Source of the DNA: Bradyrhizobium sp. SZCCT0231
GTDB taxonomy: Bacteria; Pseudomonadota; Alphaproteobacteria; Rhizobiales; Xanthobacteraceae
Direction: 5' to 3'
Assembly (NCBI RefSeq): GCF_018130245.1
Contig: NZ_JAFCKP010000018.1
Span: 43,652 to 107,651 of the forward strand
DNA: 64,000 nucleotides
The position numbers and the translations under genes were made by a program. Below are positions 1 through 8,406 of this stretch, piece by piece (the first letter of the stretch is position 1; the number at the start of each line of letters is the position of its first letter). Under the pieces are notes generated by a model. That model did no database searches and was not told where the DNA came from. It saw only the letters and a list, made by a program, of their open reading frames with translations.

Positions 1-1
1 C

Positions 2-1177
2 GAAGCGGTCTTCATCGTCGAGCGCCTGTTCGACGCGGCCGCGCGAAAAATCGGCATGGATCCGCGCGCGATCCGCAAAGCCAACTACATCAAGCCGGCG
101 CAGCTGCCTTACACCAACGCCGCGGGCCAGGTTTACGATTCCGGCGCCTTCGCCCATATGCTCGATCGGGCCGTGAAGCTCGCCGACTGGGACGGCTTTG
201 CCGCGCGCAAGAAGGCGGCGAAGAAGAAGGGCCTGCTCTACGGCCGCGGCCTCACCTCCTACATCGAATGGACCGGCGGCCGCGCCCATACCGAGAAGGT
301 CAGCCTGCACGCGACCTCGCAAGGCCGCGTCGTGCTGCATTCCGGCACCATGGCGATGGGGCAGGGCTTGCAGACCACCTACACCCAGATGATCTCCGAC
401 TCGCTCGGCATTCCCCTCGACAAGATCGACGTCGTCCAGGGCGACACCGATCTCGCGATGGGCTTCGGCAGCGTCGGCTCGCGCTCGCTGTTCGTCGGCG
501 GCACGGCGGTCGCGGTCTCCTCCAATGACCTGATCCAGAAGGCGCGCGAGAAGGCGGCCAACGTGCTGGAGACCTCGGTCGAGGATATCGAGTACCAGGG
601 CGGCATGCTCACCGTGGTCGGCACCGACCGCCGCATCAGCCTGTTCGATCTCGCCGAGAAGGAGAGCGGCGCCAAGCTCAGCGTCGATTCTGAAGGCGAG
701 GTCGATGGCCCCAGTTGGCCCAACGGCACGCATATCTGCGAGGTCGAGATCGACCCCGATACCGGCGTCTCCAAGGTCGTGCGCTACACCACCGTCGACG
801 ACGTCGGCGTCGCCGTCAACCCGATGCTGGTGACGGGGCAGATCCATGGCGGCGTCGCGCAAGGAATCGGCCAGGCGCTGTATGAGGGCGTCTCCTACGA
901 TGCCGACGGCCAGCTTCTCACGGCGAGCTACCAGGATTACTGCATCCCGCGCGCGGACGACGTGCCGCCGATCGTAGTGACGCTCGACGACACCGCGCCG
1001 TGCCGTACCAATCCGCTCGGCGCCAAGGGTTGCGGCGAATCCGGCGCCATCGGCGGCCCGCCCTGCGTCACCAACGGCGTGATGGACGCGCTCGCCGAGC
1101 TCGGCATCACCCAGCTGAACACCCCGCTGACGCCGCAGAAGATCTGGCAGGCGATCCGGGACGCGAAGGCGGGTTAG
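2..1177 (+). CDS. Molybdopterin-binding large subunit of a CoxL/xanthine dehydrogenase-family hydroxylase (3' part)
   Basis: The frame is open from the first bases of the window, so the gene starts upstream and only about 391 C-terminal residues are seen. They belong to the molybdenum-cofactor-binding large subunit of the xanthine dehydrogenase/aerobic CO dehydrogenase family. The glycine-rich segment AMGQGLQTTYTQ and the C-terminal GAKGCGESGAIGGPP match cofactor-contacting loops, and the Glu of GCGESG is the expected catalytic base. Members work with FAD and 2Fe-2S subunits, which would lie to the left. The substrate cannot be deduced. CO dehydrogenase itself is not claimed, because the diagnostic active-site loop lies outside the window. 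Confidence 0.85.
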   Translation, partial: EAVFIVERLFDAAARKIGMDPRAIRKANYIKPAQLPYTNAAGQVYDSGAFAHMLDRAVKLADWDGFAARKKAAKKKGLLYGRGLTSYIEWTGGRAHTEKVSLHATSQGRVVLHSGTMAMGQGLQTTYTQMISDSLGIPLDKIDVVQGDTDLAMGFGSVGSRSLFVGGTAVAVSSNDLIQKAREKAANVLETSVEDIEYQGGMLTVVGTDRRISLFDLAEKESGAKLSVDSEGEVDGPSWPNGTHICEVEIDPDTGVSKVVRYTTVDDVGVAVNPMLVTGQIHGGVAQGIGQALYEGVSYDADGQLLTASYQDYCIPRADDVPPIVVTLDDTAPCRTNPLGAKGCGESGAIGGPPCVTNGVMDALAELGITQLNTPLTPQKIWQAIRDAKAG

Positions 1178-1191
1178 TCGTTCGCTCCAAA

Positions 1192-1363
1192 CTCCGCTGT
1201 CGTCCCGGACAAGCGCGCCTCAAGCGCGCGCCGATCCGGGACCCATAGCCACAGGGAGTAGTTGTGGCGCGAAGCTGGGGTAGCTCCGAGTCCCCGTAAC
1301 CACATCTGCCTGTGGTTATGGGTCCCGGAGCTGCGCTTGCGCTTGTCCGGGACGACGGCGGAG
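1192..1363. repeat. Long imperfect palindromic intergenic repeat (GTCCCGGACAAGCGC type)
   Basis: The left arm begins CTCCGCTGTCGTCCCGGAC and carries GGGACCCATAGCCACAGG. The right arm is its imperfect reverse complement, with CCTGTGGTTATGGGTCCCGG and then GTCCGGGACGACGGCGGAG. The element fills nearly all of the space between two convergent genes. A close copy lies at 20207-20400 and a variant at 26587-26726. It could fold as a strong RNA hairpin and end transcription from both sides. Confidence 0.85.
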
Positions 1364-1381
1364 CGTGTGGCGGCAGCTCGG

Positions 1382-2578
1382 CTAAATCCCCAGCATCATC
1401 TTCGCGATGATGTCGCGCTGGATTTCCGACGTGCCGCCGAAAATCGTGTAGGCGCGGCCGTTGAGATATTCCGGCATCACCGTCAGCATCTCCTCAGGGA
1501 TCGCCGGCTCGTGGTTCAGCTTGTAGAGCGGGCGCATCGGCTCGACGGCGAGGGCGTCATGGCCGATCACGTCGGCGCCCAGCCGCGTCACGGCCTGGCG
1601 GATCTCGCTGTTGCGCAGCTTCAGGATCGAGGACACCGCGCCGGGATTTTGGCCAGTCTGCAGTGCCGAGAGCACGCGCAGCTCGGTCATCTCCAGCGCG
1701 TCGATGTCGACCTCCACCTCCGAGATCCGCGCTGCGATATCGGGGCTGTCGATCGCCCGGCCGGTCAAGTCGGACTCGGCGAGATCCGCGATCGCCTTCA
1801 AGCCCTCGCGCAGCTTGGCGGAGGCGATGCCGGAGCCGCGTTCGAACTCGAGCAGATATTTGCCGTAGGTCCAGCCCTTGCCTTCCTCGCCGACGCGGTT
1901 GGCGACGGGCACGCGCACGTCGTCGAAGAACACCTGGTTGACCTCGTGGTCGCCGCCGATGGTCAGGATCGGGCGCGTGGTGATTCCCGGCGTCTTCATG
2001 TCGATCAGGACGAAGCTGATGCCGTCCTGCTGCCGCGGCCTGTCGCTGGTGCGCACCAGTGCGAACATGCGGTTGGCGTGATGGGCATGCGTGGTCCAGA
2101 TCTTGGTGCCGTTGATGATGTAGTCGTCGCCGTCGCGCACCGCGCGTGTCTTCAGCGAGGAGAGATCGGAGCCGGAGCCCGGCTCGGAATAGCCCTGGCA
2201 CCAATAGTCCTCACCGGAGAGAATCCGCGGCAGGTAAAAATTCTTCTGCTCGGGGCTGCCGAAGCCGATGATGACGGGCCCGACCATCTTCACGCCCATC
2301 ACGTTGACGTTGGGCACGCCGGCCCGCGCGCATTCGGTCTCGAAGATCCAGCGCTGCGCCGGCGTCCAGTCCGGACCGCCATATTCGACCGGCCACCCCG
2401 GGGCCCCCCAGCCCTGCCTGTGCAGCGCGCGTTGCCAGGCCATGCCGATGTCAGGGTCGGAGAACACCGATGGCGTCAGCGCGGTCGCGCGCTTCATCTC
2501 CTCGGTGAGGTTCTTGACAATGAATCCACGCACCTCGTCCTGGAAGGCACGCTCCTCGGCATTGAACGACAGGTCCAT
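1382..2578 (-). CDS. Acyl-CoA dehydrogenase, PimC-like large subunit
   Basis: A 398-residue FAD-dependent acyl-CoA dehydrogenase that oxidises an acyl-CoA to the 2-enoyl-CoA. The flavin/substrate motif YSEPGSGSDLSSLKT and the C-terminal FGGTSEIQRDIIAKMMLG are clear. It reads like the large subunit of pimeloyl-CoA dehydrogenase-type heteromeric enzymes. The start has a GGGAG ribosome site, and the gene lies 15 bases after a second, more divergent dehydrogenase gene, so the two products probably form one complex. The substrate, perhaps a dicarboxylic or branched acyl-CoA, is inferred only from family resemblance. Confidence 0.9.
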   Translation of the reverse strand: MDLSFNAEERAFQDEVRGFIVKNLTEEMKRATALTPSVFSDPDIGMAWQRALHRQGWGAPGWPVEYGGPDWTPAQRWIFETECARAGVPNVNVMGVKMVGPVIIGFGSPEQKNFYLPRILSGEDYWCQGYSEPGSGSDLSSLKTRAVRDGDDYIINGTKIWTTHAHHANRMFALVRTSDRPRQQDGISFVLIDMKTPGITTRPILTIGGDHEVNQVFFDDVRVPVANRVGEEGKGWTYGKYLLEFERGSGIASAKLREGLKAIADLAESDLTGRAIDSPDIAARISEVEVDIDALEMTELRVLSALQTGQNPGAVSSILKLRNSEIRQAVTRLGADVIGHDALAVEPMRPLYKLNHEPAIPEEMLTVMPEYLNGRAYTIFGGTSEIQRDIIAKMMLGI

Positions 2579-2593
2579 GAAGCTCTCCCAGTG

Positions 2594-3742
2594 TCAGGCC
2601 GAAACGGCCCTGCGGCCGAGCAGCGCGTGGCGGGCATAGTGATGGGCGCTGCCGCCGAACAGCGTGTCGAAGGCGACGAGCCGCTTGAAATAGGCGCCGA
2701 CCTCGAGCTCCTCGGTGACGCCCATGCCGCCGTGAAGCTGGATCGACTGCTCGCCGACGAAGCGCGCGCATTTGCCGATCTTGGCCTTCGCACCTGATGC
2801 CGCACGAGCGCGCTCGGCCGGCGCAGCATCCACCTTCAACGCCGCCCGCAGCGCCATCGAGCGCGCCTCGTCCACCTGCATCGCCATGTCGGCGAGGCGG
2901 TGGCGGATCACCTGGTTGGCGGAGAGTGGCCGGCCGAATTGCTTTCGGATCTTGGTGTATTCGAGCGTGGTGTCGAGCAGCGTCTGCATGATGCCGACAG
3001 CTTCCGCACCTAGGGCGGCCATGGCGCGATCGACCGCCCATTCGATCGCGGGCAGGGCGTCGCCGCCGTCGCCGAGCAGGGCGTCCTCCGGCAGATGCGC
3101 GTCGAACAGCTCGATGTTGCAGGCACGTCCGCCGCCAAGGCGCGGATAGTCGCTGATGACGAGACCCGGCGTCGTCGCCTGCACGAGGAACAGGCCGATC
3201 CGCCCCGACGGCCCCCGATGATCGTGGATATGCGCGGAGACGATGATCTGGTCCGCGGCATGTCCGTCGAGCACGGCGATCTTGCTGCCGGCGAGACGCC
3301 AGCCTTGCGCCGTCTTGTTGGCGCTGGTCGCGACCTCAGCAAGATCGAACCTGGCTGCGCGCTCGGAATGCGCAAAGGCAAGCTTCAGTGATCCGTCCGC
3401 CACCTTGGGCAGGCTCGCCTGCCTCTGCTCCGTGCTGCCGCATCTGGCGATCAGCGCGGCCCCGAGCACCACGGTTGCGACATAGGGCTCCGACACCAGT
3501 CCGCGGCCAAAGGCTTCCATCAAGATACCGAGATCGACCGCGCCGCCGCCGAGCCCGCCGAACTCTTCGGGAAGCGGTAGCGCCAGCCAGCCGAGCTCGG
3601 CGAATTGTTTCCACACCAAAGGGCTGAAGCCGAGCGGGTCGTTCGCCGTCTTACGGCGGTGATCGGCATCGTAGCTTTCGGCTACGAACCGTTCCGCGCT
3701 CTCGCGCAGCAGCTTCTGCTCGTCACTGAGATTGAGATCCAT
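2594..3742 (-). CDS. Acyl-CoA dehydrogenase, PimD-like small subunit
   Basis: A 382-residue acyl-CoA dehydrogenase homologue. It shares the N-terminal pattern (MDLNLSDEQKLLRESAERF), the ELG..LPLPEEFGGLGGG segment and the C-terminal QSIQLHGGMGVTEELEVGAYFKRL with pimeloyl-CoA dehydrogenase small subunits. The usual EPxxGSD flavin motif of the partner gene is absent, as expected for a companion subunit. It lies 5 bases after the enoyl-CoA hydratase gene and 15 bases before the large-subunit gene, with GGAG eight bases from the ATG. This tight spacing argues for one transcript. Confidence 0.88.
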   Translation of the reverse strand: MDLNLSDEQKLLRESAERFVAESYDADHRRKTANDPLGFSPLVWKQFAELGWLALPLPEEFGGLGGGAVDLGILMEAFGRGLVSEPYVATVVLGAALIARCGSTEQRQASLPKVADGSLKLAFAHSERAARFDLAEVATSANKTAQGWRLAGSKIAVLDGHAADQIIVSAHIHDHRGPSGRIGLFLVQATTPGLVISDYPRLGGGRACNIELFDAHLPEDALLGDGGDALPAIEWAVDRAMAALGAEAVGIMQTLLDTTLEYTKIRKQFGRPLSANQVIRHRLADMAMQVDEARSMALRAALKVDAAPAERARAASGAKAKIGKCARFVGEQSIQLHGGMGVTEELEVGAYFKRLVAFDTLFGGSAHHYARHALLGRRAVSA

Positions 3743-3747
3743 CGCGT

Positions 3748-4602
3748 CTACTCCGCCGCCGCCGGTGGCTTGCGCACGGAGGGATGCAGGCCGGAGGGAT
3801 CGACGATCATGCCGAACTCCTGGAGATTATGCGCGTGGCAGAGCTGATGCAGCGCAAAGGCCTGGTCGATCGCGGCGGGCTGGCCCATCACGTCGACCGA
3901 GCGGTTGACCGCCTCCTTGGTCAGCTTCAGCGCGAAGGACGGCTTTGTCGCGATCCGGCGCGCCAGCTCTAGCACGCGCGACGACAGCTCCGCGCGCGGC
4001 ACGATTTGGTTGACCATGCCGAGCTGGTGCGCCTGCTGCGCGCTCCAGCTGTCGGCGGTGAACAGAAACTCCTTGGCCTTGCGCGCCCCGAGCTCCCAGG
4101 GATGCACGAACCATTCGACGCCGCAGACGCCCATGGTGACGACGGGATCGCAGAACTGCGCATCGTCGCTGGCGACGATGAGGTCGCAGGCCCAGGCCAG
4201 CATCAAGCCGCCCGCGATGCACTTGCCGTGCACTTCGGCGATGGTGGGCTTCGCAAGGTTGCGCCAGCGCCGCGTGATCTGGAGATATATTTCCTGCTCG
4301 CGGGCGAAGCGGCCATGCGCGTTGGGCTCGGCAAAGCCGCCCCAATTTCCGATCGGCGGGAAATCGACCCCTGCGGTATTCTTGTCTCCGGGGCGCAGGT
4401 CATGGCCGGAGGAGAAGTGCGGCCCGTTGCCGGCGAGAATGATGACCTTGACCGCGTCGTCCTGCACCGCCGCGTCGAAAGCGGCGTTGAGGTCGTAGGT
4501 CATCTGCAGGTTCTGTGCGTTGCGCGCCTCGGGCCGGTTCATCACGACACGGACGATCGCCGGCTCCGGCCGCTCCACGAGGATGGTCTCGAACGAGGAC
4601 AT
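3748..4602 (-). CDS. Enoyl-CoA hydratase/isomerase family protein
   Basis: A 284-residue crotonase-fold protein expected to hydrate the enoyl-CoA made by the two downstream dehydrogenase subunits. Visible features are the N-terminal VVMNRPEARNAQN, the oxyanion-hole region SSGHDLRPGD and the second loop HGKCIAGGLMLAWACDLIVAS. The start is set at MSSFETILVERP because AGGGAGG precedes it. The reading frame stays open for about 330 further codons on the antisense of lemA, which I regard as a GC-rich shadow. This is the first gene of the three-gene minus-strand operon. Confidence 0.9.
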   Translation of the reverse strand: MSSFETILVERPEPAIVRVVMNRPEARNAQNLQMTYDLNAAFDAAVQDDAVKVIILAGNGPHFSSGHDLRPGDKNTAGVDFPPIGNWGGFAEPNAHGRFAREQEIYLQITRRWRNLAKPTIAEVHGKCIAGGLMLAWACDLIVASDDAQFCDPVVTMGVCGVEWFVHPWELGARKAKEFLFTADSWSAQQAHQLGMVNQIVPRAELSSRVLELARRIATKPSFALKLTKEAVNRSVDVMGQPAAIDQAFALHQLCHAHNLQEFGMIVDPSGLHPSVRKPPAAAE

Positions 4603-4746
4603 CGCGTTCCTCCCTGGCGCTTCCGCTTTTGTTTTGCCGGAGTTGACTATGCCGGCCTGCGATAGGCAAGAGGCTTGCGTCAGCCGGCTGCTTTTCTCGG
4701 GCGCGCAATCTGATAGTTTGCGCTGGTTTCCACCGGGAGAAATTTG

Positions 4747-5355
4747 ATGCGCAAGATCCTGACCGTGCTGGCGGCGCTGGCCTCGCTGAGCCTGACCAAT
4801 TGCGGCTACAACGCGATCCAGAGCGAGGACGAGCAGATCAAGGCCAACTGGTCCGAGGTCGTGAACCAGTATCAGCGCCGCGCCGATCTCGTGCCCAACC
4901 TCGTCAACTCGGTGAAGGGTTTTGCCCAGCAGGAGAAGGACGTGCTGCTCGGCGTCACCAATGCGCGGGCCAAGGTCGGCAGCATCCAGGCAACGCCGGA
5001 GGTGCTGAACGACCCTGCAGCCTTCCAGAAATTCCAGGCCGCGCAGGGCGAGCTCTCCAGCGCGCTGTCGCGGCTGCTGGTCGTCACCGAGAACTATCCG
5101 CAGCTGAAGTCGGATGCCCTGTTCAAGGACCTGATGTCCCAGTTGGAGGGCACCGAGAACCGCATCACGGTGGCGCGCAACCGCTACATCAAGGCGGTGC
5201 AGGAGTATAACGTCACCATCCGCTCCTTCCCGACCAACCTCACCGCGATGACGTTCGGCTACAAGGAGAAGCCGAACTTCTCGGTCGAGAACGAGAAGGC
5301 GATCTCGACCGCGCCGAAGGTGGACTTCAACCCGGCGCCCGCGCCGTCGAAGTAA
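4747..5355 (+). CDS. lemA: LemA family lipoprotein
   Basis: A 202-residue protein with an N-terminal hydrophobic signal ending in a lipobox-like LTNC, then the helical LemA domain (ANWSEVVNQYQRRADLVPNL, later RYIKAVQEYNVTIRSFP and MTFGYKEKPNF). GGGAGA lies six bases before the ATG; an in-frame TTG at 4744 is less likely. LemA proteins are envelope proteins of unclear biochemical role, often encoded beside TPM-domain proteins, and two of those follow here. Confidence 0.92.
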   Translation: MRKILTVLAALASLSLTNCGYNAIQSEDEQIKANWSEVVNQYQRRADLVPNLVNSVKGFAQQEKDVLLGVTNARAKVGSIQATPEVLNDPAAFQKFQAAQGELSSALSRLLVVTENYPQLKSDALFKDLMSQLEGTENRITVARNRYIKAVQEYNVTIRSFPTNLTAMTFGYKEKPNFSVENEKAISTAPKVDFNPAPAPSK

Positions 5356-5395
5356 GCGCGTCGTTTCGCGAATGCGCATCGCCCCGCCCACCGCC

Positions 5396-5496
5396 GTCAT
5401 TCCCCGCGAAGGCGGGGAATCCAGTATGCCGCGGCTTCTCCGTATCCTGCTGGCGTCTCTGGAATACTGGATCGCCCGGTCAAGCCGGGCGATGAC
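5396..5496. repeat. Palindromic intergenic repeat (GTCATTCCCCGCG...GATGAC type)
   Basis: The outer arms are GTCATTCCCCGCGAAGG and GCCCGGTCAAGCCGGGCGATGAC, with internal ATCCAGTA and TACTGGAT also pairing. It separates lemA from the next gene. Its last bases (GATGAC) contain the ATG used here as the start of the TPM gene. Confidence 0.8.
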
Positions 5497-6391
5497 ACTG
5501 AGTGTGTGGTGGCGTCCTGCCATTCTCGTCGCGCTCCTGCTGTCGCTCGCGCTACCCGCCTCCGCCGATGTCGCCGTCCCCCAGCTCACCGGCCGCGTGG
5601 TCGATCAGACCGGCACGCTCTCCAGCAGCGACATCGCCACGCTCACGCAAAAGCTGCGCGACTTCGAGAACCGCAAGGGCAGTCAGATCGCCGTCCTGAT
5701 CGTCCCGACCACGCAGCCGGAGACGATCGAGCAATTCTCGATCCGCGTTGCGGAGGCCTGGAAGATCGGCCGCAAGAAGGTCGATGACGGCGCGATCCTC
5801 GTCGTCGCCAAGAACGACCGGCATTTGCGCATCGAGGTCGGCTATGGCCTCGAAGGCGTGCTGACCGACGTGACCTCGCGGCGCATCATCGACGAGGATA
5901 TCACCCCCAAGTTCAGGAGCGGTGACTTCGCCGCGGGCATCGGTGCGGGCGTCGACCGCATGTTGCGGGTGATCGACGGCGAGCCGCTGCCGTCACCGTC
6001 GCGCAGCGTCAACTTCGCCCATAATCTGGACGACCTCGCGCCGGTGTTTGCCGTGGCGCTGTTTGCCTCGATCGGCGTCGGCGGGTTCTTCCGCGCGATC
6101 CTGGGGCGGCTGCTCGGATCGTTGGCGACCGGGGGCATCATCGCAGCGGTGACCTGGTTCATCCTCGGCTCCGCCGCGCTCGCGGCGGCCGTCGGGGTCC
6201 TCGGCTTCATCATCGGATTTGTCGCCGATCTGTTTTCGGCGATCACGCCGGGCACAGGCCGCTCGCGCGGCGGCTCGTGGTCGAGCGGCTCCTCGGGCGG
6301 CTGGAGCAGCGGATCGTCAAGCAGCGACAGCGGCAGCTTCAGCGGCGGCGGGGGTAGTTTCGGCGGCGGCGGCGCCTCGGGGAGCTGGTAG
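5492..6391 (+). CDS. TPM-domain membrane protein (YgcG-like)
   Basis: A 299-residue protein: signal peptide (ILVALLLSLALPASA), periplasmic TPM domain (about residues 25-165, with VVDQTGTLSSSDIATL and LRIEVGYGLEGVLTD), two hydrophobic stretches at about 185-245, and a Gly/Ser-rich tail ending SFGGGGASGSW. This layout is typical of YgcG-type proteins encoded beside lemA. The ATG at 5492 sits in the end of a palindromic repeat and has no clear ribosome site; a GTG four codons later is possible. The frame is also open upstream through the repeat, which is unlikely to be translated. Confidence 0.85.
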   Translation: MTLSVWWRPAILVALLLSLALPASADVAVPQLTGRVVDQTGTLSSSDIATLTQKLRDFENRKGSQIAVLIVPTTQPETIEQFSIRVAEAWKIGRKKVDDGAILVVAKNDRHLRIEVGYGLEGVLTDVTSRRIIDEDITPKFRSGDFAAGIGAGVDRMLRVIDGEPLPSPSRSVNFAHNLDDLAPVFAVALFASIGVGGFFRAILGRLLGSLATGGIIAAVTWFILGSAALAAAVGVLGFIIGFVADLFSAITPGTGRSRGGSWSSGSSGGWSSGSSSSDSGSFSGGGGSFGGGGASGSW

Positions 6392-6396
6392 CGGTC

Positions 6397-6894
6397 ATGA
6401 GCATCAAGCGCATTGCCAGGCACCTCGTGCAGCATCATTGGCGGGCGAAGCAGATTTTTCCGCGAGCCGTGCTCGACCGCATCGAGCAGGCGATCAAGCG
6501 CGGCGAAGCCACCCATTCCGGCCAGGTCCGCTTCGTCGTCGAAGGCGCGCTCGACGGCGGCCCGCTGTTCCGCAACCAGCCGGCGCGCGAGCGCGCGCTC
6601 GACGTGTTCTCGCTCCTGCGCATCTGGGACACCGCGCACAACAACGGCGTCCTCATCTATCTCCTGCTCGCCGACCGCGACGTCGAGATCGTCGCGGATC
6701 GCGGCATCGATGCGAAGGTTGGCGCCGAGGGCTGGGAGACCATCTGCCGCACGATGGAGGCCGAGTTCAGATCGGGCCGGTTCGAGCACGGCGTGATCGG
6801 CGGCATCGAGGCGGTGTCGCGCGAGCTGGCGCGGCATTTCCCGCCGGGCGGCCCGCGTCCGAACGAGCTGCCGGATGCGCCGGTGGTGATGTGA
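6397..6894 (+). CDS. TPM-domain protein, cytoplasmic type
   Basis: A 165-residue TPM-domain protein without signal peptide or membrane segment. It contains the family pattern RIWDTAHNNGVLIYLLLADRDVEIVADRGI followed by WETICRTMEAEFRSGRFEHGVIGGI. It starts five bases after the previous TPM gene, so the two are co-transcribed and probably act together with LemA. The enzymatic role of such domains is not settled, and no function is asserted. Confidence 0.85.
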   Translation: MSIKRIARHLVQHHWRAKQIFPRAVLDRIEQAIKRGEATHSGQVRFVVEGALDGGPLFRNQPARERALDVFSLLRIWDTAHNNGVLIYLLLADRDVEIVADRGIDAKVGAEGWETICRTMEAEFRSGRFEHGVIGGIEAVSRELARHFPPGGPRPNELPDAPVVM

Positions 6895-6937
6895 CGGATA
6901 GTGGTGTGGATGCGACGTGCTCAACTCTCTGACCGTC

Positions 6938-7091
6938 TACCCTGAGGCGCTCGCCTCTTCGGCGAGCCTCGAAGGGCGACGGCCCGGCTGCGGCAGCTAG
7001 GCCGTTCATCCTTCGAGGCTCCGCGCGCACTGCTTCGCAGCGCACGCCTCGCACCTCCAGCGACAACGGCTTCGCCGTTGCGCGGGGATGA
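6938..7091. repeat. Mosaic palindromic repeat in the 6895-7303 gap
   Basis: This gap of about 400 bases has no gene that I can support. Its left part holds repeat arms: CTCGCCTCTTCGGCGAGCC as a local hairpin, CTTCGAGGCTCCGC, and ACGGCTTCGCCGTTGC. The right part (7092-7303) is plain intergenic sequence that should hold the promoter of the next gene; I recognise no specific operator there. Confidence 0.65.
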
Positions 7092-7303
7092 CGGGTTGGG
7101 AGTTGCGCCGTGCTTCGCGCATTCCGCCTCCGTTCATCTCGCCCCGATTACAAATTGTTGCACGCGGCCACGCCGGTTCCACTTTCCGGGCCCAATTCGG
7201 CCCCGGATGAGTTCCTAAAATTTCGGTAAGCGGGTCCGCAGGTAAGGATTTCGCAAGTAATGAAAGTTACCAAAAGGTCAATCCAGACTGGAGTATTTGA
7301 GCC

Positions 7304-8314
7304 GTGAGCGAACCAATGCCCGAGCAGGCTGCCCAGGATTCCGGTGCTGTCGACGCCGTAGCGCCGCAGGCCGTCGAGGCTGCCGCCGGTATCGACGCCC
7401 CCTCGATCGCCCCCGACCACGAGACGCCGCCCAAGCCTGATCCAGTTAAGCCTGATCCGGTCAAGGCGGAAGCCGCAAAGGTGGAGCCGCCGCGGATCGA
7501 AGTGCCTAAGTTCGAAGCCAAGGTTGAGCCGAAGGCTGCGGCGAAGCCCGAGCCGAAGCTCGGCAAGCTCATCGTCATGCCGCCTGCCGACCGCGCCTGG
7601 GACCGCGAAGAGTATGCCCCGCATGTGAAGGCGGACGAGCCGCGCGACACCGGCAGCAAGCGCCGCCTGTCGGCGATGGCCGCGGTGGTGGCGATTGCGG
7701 CGAGCGTCGGCGCGATCAGCGGCGCGCTTGCGACGGCCGGCATGATGCATTTCGCCGCACCCGCCCAGGCGCCGGTGCAGGTCGCCGACACCAGTGCGCT
7801 GGATGCGTCGGTCGCGCGAATCGATGCCGATCTCGTCGCCCTGAAGGCCAATGTTGAGCAGAGCTCCAAGACCGGCCTCAGCCAGTCCAACCGCGCCAAC
7901 GACCGCCTCGACAAGCTGGAGAAGGCACAGGCCGAGCCGCTGGCTAGGATCGCAAAGCTGTCCGAGACCGTCGACAAGCTCCGCGCCACGCCGCCCGCAG
8001 CCCCCGCGCAGGCCGCAGCAGCGGTGCCCAAGGAGACCACCGGCTCGATCGCGCCGACCCAGGTCGCGACCGCCGCAGCTGCGTCGGCTCCGGTAGCTAG
8101 CGCGCCCAAGACCGAGGTCGGACGTCTGCCGACGATCGAAGGTTGGCGCCTGCGCAACGCCAGCAACGGCGGCGCGCTGATCGAGGGCCGTGACGGCCTC
8201 TACGAGGTGTATCCCGGCGACCCCATCCCCGGGGTCGGCCGCGTCGATGCAATCCGCCGCCAGGACGGCCGCTGGGTGGTCGTCACCAGCAGGGGCCTGA
8301 TCGTCGCGCGCTGA
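7304..8314 (+). CDS. Single-pass membrane protein with Pro/Lys-rich cytoplasmic arm and coiled linker
   Basis: A 336-residue protein of unknown function. Residues 1-120 are rich in Pro, Lys and Ala with a tandem KPDPVKPDPVK. One membrane helix follows (about 128-148, MAAVVAIAASVGAISGALAT), then a helical linker with regularly spaced charged residues, a Pro/Ala segment, and a compact C-terminal domain of about 65 residues (LPTIEGWRLRNASNGGALIEG to VVVTSRGLIVAR). The start is GTG with GGAG nearby; an ATG four codons later is an alternative. The shape suggests a protein that spans the periplasm, but nothing shows a partner. Confidence 0.75.
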   Translation: MSEPMPEQAAQDSGAVDAVAPQAVEAAAGIDAPSIAPDHETPPKPDPVKPDPVKAEAAKVEPPRIEVPKFEAKVEPKAAAKPEPKLGKLIVMPPADRAWDREEYAPHVKADEPRDTGSKRRLSAMAAVVAIAASVGAISGALATAGMMHFAAPAQAPVQVADTSALDASVARIDADLVALKANVEQSSKTGLSQSNRANDRLDKLEKAQAEPLARIAKLSETVDKLRATPPAAPAQAAAAVPKETTGSIAPTQVATAAAASAPVASAPKTEVGRLPTIEGWRLRNASNGGALIEGRDGLYEVYPGDPIPGVGRVDAIRRQDGRWVVVTSRGLIVAR

Positions 8315-8336
8315 GCGTTCGATACGACTGTCGCAG

Positions 8337-8369
8337 AGGCGCTTCACCGCGATGTGAGGCGCCTTTTTT
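8337..8369 (+). terminator. Rho-independent terminator
   Basis: AGGCGCTTCAC and GTGAGGCGCCT pair over eleven bases with one wobble, separated by a six-base loop and followed by a run of T. It lies just after the stop of the preceding membrane-protein gene. Confidence 0.85.
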
Positions 8370-8406
8370 GCTTGAATAGGCGTCCCTGCGCGGTGTTACT
8401 GGAGAC

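Noticed and set aside
3748-5589. A 613-codon minus-strand frame joining the enoyl-CoA hydratase to sequence antisense to lemA and the TPM gene
   Set aside because: The hydratase has its own ATG with a strong ribosome site at 4602; the extra part is Arg-rich low-complexity translation typical of antisense frames in GC-rich DNA.
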